Positions 1-5,805 of a stretch of DNA of 6,478 bases are shown piece by piece. The position numbers and the translations under genes were made by a program. Origin of the DNA: Balneolales bacterium. Its GTDB lineage: Bacteria > Bacteroidota > Rhodothermia > Balneolales > Natronogracilivirgulaceae. Position 1 is the first letter of the stretch; each line of letters opens with the position of its first letter. The stretch lies in the NCBI GenBank assembly GCA_007120555.1, contig SKNL01000047.1, forward strand, positions 1 to 6,478, given 5' to 3'. The notes beneath the pieces are model-generated. The model saw nothing but the letters and a program-made list of their open reading frames with translations, was not told the DNA's origin and did no database searches.

Positions 1-476
1 CGCATGACTTCGGCCGGATCCACCACGGTTGCGGTCTTGCCCCCCTTGCTGATGACCTGATGTCCGGTCACTGCTTTGGCGGCATTCATGAACACGACAA
101 GGAACTGCTCGGTCTGCAGATCCCGGAGCCGCGGTCCGAAATAGGACGAGACATCATCAGGTGTTTTGAAGAACAGCGGTTTTCCGTTGCCACTGCCGGA
201 CTGCAGCCTTCGGGAGAGCTCAAATGCCGCTTCCAGGGTTATCGCTTTCACATCGGCGACACCCTCGATTATGCGAAGTTCCCGCCAGTTTTTCCGCACC
301 AGTTTGTGCAGCCCGCCGAAATGTTGCAGCATGGTGCGGCAGGTGTCAATGACGTTCATTTTCCGGCTGCCCGTGCGCACGAGTATCGCAAGCAGCTCAG
401 CGTCGGTCAGGCTTTCGGTTCCGAAACGCATGAGCCGTTCCCGCGGCTGTTCGTCCTCAGAAAGATCGCGGACCAT
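1..476 (-). CDS. radC: RadC/UPF0758 family DNA repair-associated protein, partial (C-terminus off the left edge)
   Basis: RadC family protein; the family is linked by name to DNA repair but its biochemical role is poorly defined, and its C-terminal domain is a JAMM/MPN metalloprotease-like fold. Read on the minus strand, 158 residues are visible. The N-terminal hallmark SEDEQPRERLMRFG (residues 6-19) is followed by LTDAELLAILVRTG (23-36). A helix-hairpin-helix-like segment, EGVADVKAITLEAAFELSRR, lies at 71-90. The start of the MPN domain is at 121-158 (TEQFLVVFMN, then GGKTATVVDPAEVM). The HxHPSG metal-binding motif would lie beyond the edge, so catalytic integrity cannot be judged. ATG at 476 was chosen because family members usually begin a few residues before the PRE(R/K) motif. 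An in-frame GTG at 533 would add 19 residues, and a TAA closes the frame just upstream of it. No good Shine-Dalgarno sequence precedes either start. The gene lies downstream of the GNAT gene with its own possible promoter and leader hairpins. Confidence 0.9.
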   Translation of the reverse strand, partial: MVRDLSEDEQPRERLMRFGTESLTDAELLAILVRTGSRKMNVIDTCRTMLQHFGGLHKLVRKNWRELRIIEGVADVKAITLEAAFELSRRLQSGSGNGKPLFFKTPDDVSSYFGPRLRDLQTEQFLVVFMNAAKAVTGHQVISKGGKTATVVDPAEVM

Positions 477-563
477 GCGTCTTGGATGTTCACCCCTGTT
501 CAGGTCATAAATTTTTGGTTTGCCGGCTCTCACGATGGTATGACAAAATGAAGATTACGGGTT

Positions 564-579
564 ATGGATGCAGATCCAT
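564..579 (-). repeat. Perfect 6-bp hairpin ATGGAT-GCAG-ATCCAT
   Basis: A perfect inverted repeat with a four-base loop, one base away from the larger hairpin at 581-608. Read toward radC, it is followed by a mildly T-rich stretch (TCTTCATTTTGTC), too interrupted for a clear terminator. It could be an operator half-site pair or part of a structured radC leader. Confidence 0.4.
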
Positions 580-580
580 G

Positions 581-608
581 CCTGACGGCGTGATCCGCCC
601 CGGTCAGG
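581..608 (-). repeat. Inverted repeat / bulged hairpin in the GNAT-radC gap
   Basis: CCTGAC (581-586) pairs with GTCAGG (603-608), and inside it GGCG (587-590) pairs with CGCC (596-599) around the 5-base loop TGATC. Three bases (600-602) are bulged. The result is a 10-bp GC-rich stem. No T-tract follows directly in either direction, so a standard intrinsic terminator is not supported. It could be a 5' stem-loop of the radC transcript or a weak terminator for the amn-GNAT unit. Confidence 0.5.
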
Positions 609-613
609 TCTGC

Positions 614-619
614 ATTATA
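614..619 (-). promoter_or_regulatory. Possible -10 box (TATAAT) upstream of radC
   Basis: On the minus strand a perfect TATAAT lies 22 bases past the GNAT stop codon and 138 bases before the radC ATG. No convincing TTGACA-like -35 element sits 16-18 bases upstream, which lowers confidence. Transcription would start near 607-608, at the first base of the hairpin described next. Confidence 0.3.
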
Positions 620-640
620 GAGCAGCAACCCCATCCACCC

Positions 641-1099
641 TTACAGAATATTTTTCTCCATTTTGTAGTGCGGACCGATATTCTCTATATGGAACTCTTC
701 CGAGACCGTTATGTAGCCCATTCTTGTATAGAAGGGGACGGCGCCGGTCCGGGCGTTGCACCAGATTCGTGCTCTGTCAATGTCCGGTTGCTCGGACGCA
801 TGCGCCCTGAGGCGGCCTTCCGCAAAGAACAGCAGGCCTTTTCCAACCCCTTTTTGCTGCCAGGCCTTCTCCGTGGCCATGCCGCGCAGCTGCCAGGAGG
901 AAGCAGCACCGGCGTCCGTTTTGATGAGTGTAAGGCATCCGACCACCCGGCCAGCGGCACAGGCGGCAAAGTGCATTGTATCCGGTTCATGATCTTCGGT
1001 GAAACGCGCAGATTCCAGCGGCTTGCCGGCCCGCAGCTCACGGGCTCTCAGACCGAGTATTTCTTCAACAGGAGTCTCGCGGAACCGGATCTCATTCAT
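641..1099 (-). CDS. GNAT-family N-acetyltransferase
   Basis: A 152-residue, single-domain, soluble acetyltransferase predicted to move an acetyl group from acetyl-CoA to an amine; the substrate is unknown. The acetyl-CoA binding signature QQKGVG (Q-x-x-G-x-G, residues 81-86) follows the strand LRGMAT (71-76), the usual place for GNAT motif A. WCNARTGAVPFYTRMGY (113-129) is motif B, with the typical Asn and Tyr, and the end GPHYKMEKNI (142-151) resembles a broad group of small GNAT proteins that also share the front motif RAGKPLESARF. ATG at 1099 is preferred because GGAGG lies four bases before it; a GTG at 1120 would overlap the end of amn and add seven residues (MDPDGGG) without its own binding site. 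It follows amn by 10 bases and is probably translated from the same message. The substrate cannot be inferred from its neighbour alone. Confidence 0.88.
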   Translation of the reverse strand: MNEIRFRETPVEEILGLRARELRAGKPLESARFTEDHEPDTMHFAACAAGRVVGCLTLIKTDAGAASSWQLRGMATEKAWQQKGVGKGLLFFAEGRLRAHASEQPDIDRARIWCNARTGAVPFYTRMGYITVSEEFHIENIGPHYKMEKNIL

Positions 1100-1103
1100 T
1101 CCG

Positions 1104-1108
1104 CCTCC
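1104..1108 (-). promoter_or_regulatory. Shine-Dalgarno of the GNAT gene, next to the amn stop codon
   Basis: Minus-strand GGAGG begins one base after the TGA stop of amn (1112-1110) and lies four bases before the ATG at 1099. Ribosomes ending amn would uncover or reuse this site, which suggests translational coupling. It is also the main reason for preferring ATG 1099 over GTG 1120. Confidence 0.7.
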
Positions 1109-1109
1109 A

Positions 1110-2291
1110 TCAGGATCCACCGCCCATCAACGGTTCGTCGAGGGCGCGGAGGCTGGCGTTGGGCAGGCCCCCGGGGAAGTTGTTTTTGGAAAGCTCGATC
1201 GCCTTGATCACGATATCGAGGTGGCGTTCTTTTGAATTCTGGTAAAAAGACTGTGCGGACTCACCTAGTTTCGGCTTGCCGTGCAGTGGTTTATCACTGA
1301 TGCAAAGCAGGGTGGCATTCGGGATCCGGTAGCGGAATCCGTTTGTGGCGACGGTGGCTGACTCCATGTCGATGGCAATGCTGCGACTGATATGGATTTC
1401 CTGGACAACCCGGCGTTTCATGAACTCCCAGTTGCGGTTGTCGATGGTATAGACCGTGCCCATCCGGTAGGTCATCTTTTCCTCCTCAAGCACCGACTGG
1501 AGGTGGAAATTGAGCATGTTGTTCGGGATTATCGGGACATTCTTGGGCAGGCTCGCATCCAGAACGCCATCCGCCCGCATGTATCCGGAAGCCAGCACGA
1601 AATCGCCGATTTCCTGGTGGTTGCGCAGACCGCCGCAATGTCCCACCATGATCATGAGATCCGGACGAAGTACGGCGACGTGGTCGGTAATGGTCTTGGC
1701 ATTGGACGGGCCGACGCCGATGTTGATCAGTGTGAGGCCCAGGTTGTCCCTTACCTTGTGGTGGTAGGCGGGCATCTGGACGTTTCGTGCCGGCTGCACG
1801 CAATCTGGGTAGCGCTGCTTGAACACTTCCACATGCATATCATAGTTGGTGAACATGATATACCGCTGAAAATCGCGTGCATTCGTCCCGGTGTAGTGCT
1901 GCAGGCGGTCAAGGGACAGGTCGATGCGTTCGGCGCGGAAGAGGAACAGTTTTTTCTTGGTGAAGTCCCAGTGGTCTTCATCGATCGCATCCAGCAGTTT
2001 GGGGTCGTTGAGCGAAACGCATTCACGGGATGGGGATATGGTGACTTCGGCACCGGCGCGGACCAGCTTGGCCAGTTCGCGTTTGAGGTACCAGCGGTAG
2101 ACTTCGGGTTTGGCAAACTCTCCCTCGATTAGGGGGTTGTGCTCTGACCAGGACCGTGTCACTTTCACTTTGGGATAGTGTCCATCGCGGTAGATCTTGT
2201 CCATGAGGTCACACGCATCGTCGATCTGCCTGATGAGGGATTTCTGGTCGACTACGGAGTTGCTTACGGTGAGTTTGGGCGAATGTGTCAT
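1110..2291 (-). CDS. amn: AMP nucleosidase
   Basis: Hydrolyses AMP to adenine and ribose 5-phosphate (EC 3.2.2.4), a cytoplasmic enzyme that lowers adenylate levels and feeds purine salvage. The 393 residues show the Amn layout. An N-terminal domain (about 18-135, including NPLIEGEFAKPEVYRWYLKR) leads into the hallmark HYTGT...FQRYIMFTNY (132-150). The phosphorylase-like catalytic domain follows: NIGVGPSNAKTITDH (190-204), MVGHCGGLRNHQEIGD (215-230), TIDNRNWE (282-289), IDMESAT (307-313) and SDKPLHGK (332-339), whose Asp333 matches the expected catalytic acid. The E. coli enzyme is about 484 residues; this one is shorter at the N-terminus and in two loops, but every core motif is present. The ATG at 2291 lacks a clear Shine-Dalgarno sequence; I kept it because it is the first ATG of the open frame and the N-terminal domain begins soon after. 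The gene is first of a pair with the GNAT gene and is divergent from the peroxiredoxin gene. Confidence 0.96.
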   Translation of the reverse strand: MTHSPKLTVSNSVVDQKSLIRQIDDACDLMDKIYRDGHYPKVKVTRSWSEHNPLIEGEFAKPEVYRWYLKRELAKLVRAGAEVTISPSRECVSLNDPKLLDAIDEDHWDFTKKKLFLFRAERIDLSLDRLQHYTGTNARDFQRYIMFTNYDMHVEVFKQRYPDCVQPARNVQMPAYHHKVRDNLGLTLINIGVGPSNAKTITDHVAVLRPDLMIMVGHCGGLRNHQEIGDFVLASGYMRADGVLDASLPKNVPIIPNNMLNFHLQSVLEEEKMTYRMGTVYTIDNRNWEFMKRRVVQEIHISRSIAIDMESATVATNGFRYRIPNATLLCISDKPLHGKPKLGESAQSFYQNSKERHLDIVIKAIELSKNNFPGGLPNASLRALDEPLMGGGS

Positions 2292-2417
2292 AGGGGATTT
2301 TGTATGGTGCCTCGGGTGTCCCGGAGATGACGTGTTGTGGCGAAAGAAGCCGCCTGGTTCACCGGTCTGATCCGGATTCCCGTGGAACGCAAGATAGGTT
2401 GTTTCTGCCTATGGATT

Positions 2418-2448
2418 CAAATGGTATGTTGGCGCATGTACCGTCAAA
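2418..2448 (-). promoter_or_regulatory. Weak candidate promoter for amn (TTTG ... TACCATTTG)
   Basis: On the minus strand TTTG (2448-2445) is followed 18 bases later by TACCATTTG (2426-2418). The Bacteroidota vegetative promoter is TTTG, about 19-21 bases, then TAnnTTTG. Here the downstream element carries one extra base, so the match is imperfect. The same stretch holds TTGACG, a possible classic -35, but with no good -10 at normal spacing. It is reported only as the best candidate in this gap. Confidence 0.22.
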
Positions 2449-2558
2449 ATAAAATCGGCCGCAGTGAACCGGATTACACAAATGATGGTTTGCATCTGTA
2501 AGGATTATGGGCTTTTTTGGTCTTAAAGAAGAAACAGCAAATTCGAAAACCAAGCATT

Positions 2559-2563
2559 GGAGG
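2559..2563 (+). promoter_or_regulatory. Strong Shine-Dalgarno of the peroxiredoxin gene
   Basis: GGAGG followed by a seven-base spacer to the ATG at 2571. It settles the start: an upstream in-frame TTG at 2517 would add an 18-residue extension rich in basic residues that the family does not have. Confidence 0.8.
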
Positions 2564-2570
2564 AACGGAA

Positions 2571-3050
2571 ATGATCAAACCAGGTGATAAAATCGACACA
2601 TCGGTCAAACTGAACATTGTGGATGGCGGTGAGGAGAAGAGCGTCGCTTTTTCCGAGCTTTTGGACCGTCCGGTAATTGTTTCGGTGTATATGAAGAACA
2701 ACACCGGGGGATGCGACCGGCAGAATAAAAGCCTGGCTGAAAAGTCGGGGGAAATTCGGGACAAAGGGTACAAAGTGGTTGCAATCAGCAAGGATTCCTG
2801 CAATTCTCATAAAAAGTACGCTGAGAAACTGGGAATTGGCTATATTCTTGCCTCTGATCCGGAGCATGAGTTTGCAAAAGCAACGGATTCGCTGGTCGAG
2901 AAGAAAATGTACGGCAAGACCTTTTACGGGCCGTCCCGTTCTGCCTATTTTATTGATACGGATGGAACTGTCAGGGCCGTTATTGAGAAAGTCGATACGG
3001 CTGGACACGCAGATGAACTGTTGAAAAAAATTGACGAACTGGAATCCTGA
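2571..3050 (+). CDS. Peroxiredoxin, PrxQ/BCP-like (AhpC/TSA family)
   Basis: A 159-residue thioredoxin-fold protein, predicted to reduce hydrogen peroxide or organic peroxides in the cytoplasm; there is no signal peptide. The BCP/PrxQ pattern is clear: FSELLDRPVIVSVYMKNNTGGC (27-48) around the peroxidatic Cys48, VVAISKDSCNSHKKYAEKLG (69-88), LASDPEHEFAKA (93-104), EKKMYGKTFYGPSRSAYFID (110-129) with the conserved active-site Arg123, and GHADELLKKIDEL at the end. Two features are unusual. The active-site motif P-x-x-x-T-x-x-C has Met41 where proline is expected, and the BCP resolving cysteine five residues after the peroxidatic one is absent (Lys53). The only other cysteine is Cys77, where many relatives have proline. 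It may therefore work as a 1-Cys enzyme or resolve through Cys77, using thioredoxin or a thiol as reductant (inference). It stands alone, with 174 bases to topA. Confidence 0.87.
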   Translation: MIKPGDKIDTSVKLNIVDGGEEKSVAFSELLDRPVIVSVYMKNNTGGCDRQNKSLAEKSGEIRDKGYKVVAISKDSCNSHKKYAEKLGIGYILASDPEHEFAKATDSLVEKKMYGKTFYGPSRSAYFIDTDGTVRAVIEKVDTAGHADELLKKIDELES

Positions 3051-3055
3051 CCTCC

Positions 3056-3072
3056 GGCCATGCAAGATGGCC
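3056..3072 (+). repeat. Small hairpin after the peroxiredoxin gene (GGCCAT-GCAAG-ATGGCC)
   Basis: A perfect 6-bp inverted repeat with a five-base loop, five bases past the peroxiredoxin stop. No T-run follows, so it is not a standard intrinsic terminator. It may protect the 3' end of the transcript or mark a factor-dependent end. The rest of the gap to topA (to 3224) shows no gene; just before topA it is A/T-rich with no Shine-Dalgarno sequence. Confidence 0.35.
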
Positions 3073-3224
3073 TGCAGATTGCGGGGTTTCTGTCCGCCAA
3101 AAGTACGAAAACGGCCGGTTTGCAGTGGTTGTCACCTTGTCGCACATGTTGTGGCCGACATTGATGACACGCGCTATCATGGAAACTGCAGGCGGGCCTG
3201 AATAATCTAATAGTAACTATACGG

Positions 3225-5795
3225 ATGAAATCGCTCATAATAGTCGAGTCGCCGACCAAAGCGAAAACCATCAAAAAATTTCTGCCGAAATCCATTTCCG
3301 TGGATTCCTGCAACGGTCATATCCGCGATTTGCCGGCATCGGCCAAGGAGATACCCGCGAAGTTGAAAAAGAACAAGTGGGCCAATCTCGGGATCGACAT
3401 AGATAATGATTATGAGCCGTTGTACGTGGTATCTCCGCAAAAGAAAAAGACGGTTGCCCGCCTGAAGAAGCTCATCAAGGAGGTGGATGAGCTGATCCTG
3501 GCAACGGATGAGGACCGTGAAGGCGAGGGGATCTCCTGGCACATTGTGGATGAACTGAAGCCAAAGATTCCGGTCAAGCGGATGGTCTTCCACGAAATTA
3601 CCGAAGAGGCTATTGAGCGGGCGCTCCTCGACTTCAGGGAGATCAACATGGATCTGGTGGATGCCCAGGAGGCCCGGCGTATCGTGGATCGTCTGGCCGG
3701 ATATACGATATCCCCTCTGCTCTGGAAGAAAATTGGTCCGGGCTTGTCGGCCGGAAGGGTTCAGTCGGTTGCCGTACAGCTGCTTGTAAGCAGGGAGCGG
3801 GAGCGGATGAGGTTCCGAAGCGGAAGTTACTGGGATCTGAAAGCGGTGCTGGGCAAAACCGGTGCATCAGAGCAGAAGGATAACGGGACTTTCGAAGCGG
3901 AGATGACGCACCTTGACGACCGGCGGCTTGCCAGCGGAAAAGATTTTGACGAGTCCACGGGCAAGCTGAAGAAACCGGACAAGCTGGTGTTGCTGGACAG
4001 GGAGCAGGCAGAGAGTTTGCAGGGGGAGCTTGCTGCAGCGCATTGGAGCGTTACGAGTGTAACGTCAAAAATTCAGAAACGGACACCTGCCCCTCCATTT
4101 ATCACCTCAACGCTGCAGCAGGAAGCCAACAGGAAATTCGGCTACTCGGCAAGGGATACGATGCGCATAGCCCAAAAGCTGTATGAAGAAGGGTATATCA
4201 CCTACATGCGTACCGATTCAACGAACCTGTCCAACCAGGCTATCAGCGCGGCCCGCAGCGCTGTAGAACGGATGTATGGCGATGACTATCTGAGTCCGAA
4301 AGTGCGTACCTATTCGAAAAAGACCAAAGGCGCACAGGAAGCGCATGAGGCCATCCGTCCGGCAGGAAGCCAGTTCCGCACACCCTCTGATACACCGCTG
4401 ATCGGCCGTGAGGCAAAGCTTTACGACCTGATATGGAAGCGGACCATGGCCACGCAGATGGCGGATGCCCGGGTTGCGCTCACCAGTGCAGTCATTGAGG
4501 CGGAAACAGAGGCATCGAAAGCGCAGTTCAAGGCCAGTGGCAAGAAAGTTCTCTTCCCGGGCTTTTTCCGGGCGTATGTCGAAGGCAGTGACGACCCGGA
4601 AGCTGTCCTGGAAGACCGGGATACCCCGCTGCCCGAACTGAAGCAGGACCAGGAGCTGGAATGCCATGATGTGGTTCCCGTTGAGCATGAAACAAAGCCG
4701 CCGGCACGATTCACGGAAGCCAGCCTGGTCAAACAGTTGGAAAAAGACGGTGTTGGCCGTCCGAGCACCTACGCAACCATCATTGGCACTATCATGGAGC
4801 GGGACTATGTCCGCAAGGAAGGCAATGCGCTGGTCCCCACGTTTACCGCCTTTGCCGTTACGGAGCTTTTGGAGAAGCATTTTCCGGATCTGGTGGATGA
4901 GCAATTCACCTCCCAGATGGAACAGAGGCTGGATGACATTGCCACCGGAAAAGAAGATCGGCTCAAGTACCTGAAGTCCTACTATGAGGGTGAGAAGGGA
5001 TTGAAAAATATGGTGGAAAAGCAGGAGTCGCGGATCGATCCGCAGGATGCGCGTCATATTTCCCTTCCTGTGGAGGGGCTCAACGGCATGCGTGTATATC
5101 TTGGCCGGTTCGGACCCTATGTTCAGGTCAAGAAGAATGACGGGGAAGATGTCATGGGCTCGATTCCGGACAGCATGGCACCGAGCGATATCACTGCAGA
5201 GAAGCTGCAGCAGCTGGTTAAAAGGAGCGAAAAGGGACCGGAGTCGATTGGAAAGGATCCTGAAACGGGAGAGCCGGTATATGTATTAACCGGAAGATTC
5301 GGGCCTTATGTCCAGCTGGGCGAAGTCACCGAATCAAATAAAAAACCCAAGCGGGTTTCTCTTCCAAAGGGAATGAAGGAATCCGATGTGGATCTGGAGA
5401 CAGCGTTGAAACTGCTCTCCCTGCCCAGGACCGTTGGCCAGCATCCTGAAACCGGCAAGGAAATCAAGGCCGGCGTTGGCCGGTTCGGGCCGTATGTGGT
5501 CCATGACGGAACATTTCAGTCGCTGGGCAAGGAGGATGATGTCCTGGAAGTCGGGCTTGAACGTGCCCTGGAATTGCTGAAAAAGAAAGCTCAGAAGCAG
5601 AAAGGTAAAACCTCATCGGTCATCAAGGACATGGGGGAACATCCCGAGCACGGGGAAAAAATCCAGATTATGACTGGCCGATACGGACCCTACATCAAGT
5701 ATGGGAAAAAGAATATCAGTATCCCCAAAAACAGGGATCCCGAATCCCTGGACATGGGTGCGGTACTTGATCTGATCAAGCAAAAAGTTGGATAA
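3225..5795 (+). CDS. topA: DNA topoisomerase I (type IA), zinc-free C-terminus
   Basis: Relaxes negative supercoils by cutting one strand, passing the other and resealing, with magnesium; it sets chromosome supercoiling. The 856 residues start with the Toprim domain: IIVESPTKAKTI (5-16, acidic Glu8) and the metal-binding ATDEDREGE (93-101; Asp95, Asp97, Glu99). GPGLSAGRVQSVA (171-183) and the active-site motif EEGYITYMRTDSTNLS (321-336) follow; Tyr327 (codon 4203-4205) is the nucleophile and Arg329 the neighbouring conserved arginine. EAHEAIRPA (372-380) and KDGVGRPSTYATII (507-520) complete the core. The C-terminus (about 611-856) has no zinc-finger cysteines (the protein's only cysteines are Cys29 and Cys480) and instead carries four repeats centred on GR(F/Y)GPY. 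The ATG start gives the standard MKSLIIVESP beginning; no Shine-Dalgarno precedes it. An unrecognised gene follows after 10 bases, probably in the same operon. Confidence 0.98.
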   Translation: MKSLIIVESPTKAKTIKKFLPKSISVDSCNGHIRDLPASAKEIPAKLKKNKWANLGIDIDNDYEPLYVVSPQKKKTVARLKKLIKEVDELILATDEDREGEGISWHIVDELKPKIPVKRMVFHEITEEAIERALLDFREINMDLVDAQEARRIVDRLAGYTISPLLWKKIGPGLSAGRVQSVAVQLLVSRERERMRFRSGSYWDLKAVLGKTGASEQKDNGTFEAEMTHLDDRRLASGKDFDESTGKLKKPDKLVLLDREQAESLQGELAAAHWSVTSVTSKIQKRTPAPPFITSTLQQEANRKFGYSARDTMRIAQKLYEEGYITYMRTDSTNLSNQAISAARSAVERMYGDDYLSPKVRTYSKKTKGAQEAHEAIRPAGSQFRTPSDTPLIGREAKLYDLIWKRTMATQMADARVALTSAVIEAETEASKAQFKASGKKVLFPGFFRAYVEGSDDPEAVLEDRDTPLPELKQDQELECHDVVPVEHETKPPARFTEASLVKQLEKDGVGRPSTYATIIGTIMERDYVRKEGNALVPTFTAFAVTELLEKHFPDLVDEQFTSQMEQRLDDIATGKEDRLKYLKSYYEGEKGLKNMVEKQESRIDPQDARHISLPVEGLNGMRVYLGRFGPYVQVKKNDGEDVMGSIPDSMAPSDITAEKLQQLVKRSEKGPESIGKDPETGEPVYVLTGRFGPYVQLGEVTESNKKPKRVSLPKGMKESDVDLETALKLLSLPRTVGQHPETGKEIKAGVGRFGPYVVHDGTFQSLGKEDDVLEVGLERALELLKKKAQKQKGKTSSVIKDMGEHPEHGEKIQIMTGRYGPYIKYGKKNISIPKNRDPESLDMGAVLDLIKQKVG
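5055..5792 (+). repeat. Four TopA C-terminal repeats (zinc-free Topo_C type)
   Basis: Residues 611-856 of TopA contain GR(F/Y)GPY motifs at 627-632, 690-695, 752-757 and 818-823, spaced 62-66 residues apart. Each is part of a unit with a following predicted strand and a basic helix (for example SLPKGMKESDVDLETALKLL). In the family such repeats bind single-stranded DNA in place of tetracysteine zinc ribbons. The fourth unit has Tyr in place of Phe and Ile after the motif. Confidence 0.85.
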
Positions 5796-5796
5796 C

Positions 5797-5800
5797 GAGG
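5797..5800 (+). promoter_or_regulatory. Shine-Dalgarno of the gene after topA
   Basis: GAGG, just past the topA TAA stop and five bases before the ATG at 5806. It supports ATG 5806 over the in-frame TTG at 5788, which overlaps the end of topA, and suggests coupled translation with topA. Confidence 0.6.
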
Positions 5801-5805
5801 TAGCC

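Larger units (their letters stand above)
2292..2570. other. Divergent intergenic region between amn and the peroxiredoxin gene
   Basis: About 280 bases with no supportable gene. It must hold the promoters of both divergent genes. The only identifiable elements are a strong Shine-Dalgarno for the peroxiredoxin and a weak Bacteroidota-style promoter match for amn, listed separately. A short T-run (TTTTTT, about 2513-2518) lacks a clear stem in front of it. I see no riboswitch or convincing operator. Confidence 0.6.

Noticed and set aside
60..551. Plus-strand open frame of 163 codons
   Set aside because: It is antisense to radC; the minus-strand reading gives a clear RadC sequence, whereas this one resembles no family.
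1100..1120. GTG 1120 as start of the acetyltransferase
   Set aside because: It lies inside amn without a Shine-Dalgarno; the extra MDPDGGG is not typical, and ATG 1099 has GGAGG.
482..1207. Plus-strand open frame of 241 codons
   Set aside because: It lies opposite the GNAT gene and the end of amn, both supported by motifs and a ribosome binding site; the translation looks like a shadow.
1392..2132. Plus-strand open frame of 246 codons
   Set aside because: Antisense to amn over conserved catalytic motifs; a side effect of codon bias in amn.
2359..2553. Minus-strand open frame of 64 codons in the amn-peroxiredoxin gap
   Set aside because: No Shine-Dalgarno, no recognisable motif, and it would cover the promoter region of both divergent genes.
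2517..2570. N-terminal extension of the peroxiredoxin from TTG 2517
   Set aside because: The strong GGAGG with seven-base spacing points to ATG 2571, and the extension has no counterpart in the family.
3051..3224. A riboswitch or small RNA between the peroxiredoxin gene and topA
   Set aside because: Only a 6-bp hairpin and very short palindromes are visible; no known riboswitch core or strong terminator can be seen.
4218..5057. Minus-strand open frame of 279 codons inside topA
   Set aside because: Fully antisense to the conserved TopA core, with no ribosome binding site or recognisable domain.
5788..5805. TTG 5788 as start of the topA-linked gene
   Set aside because: It overlaps the topA end and has no binding site, while ATG 5806 has GAGG at five bases.
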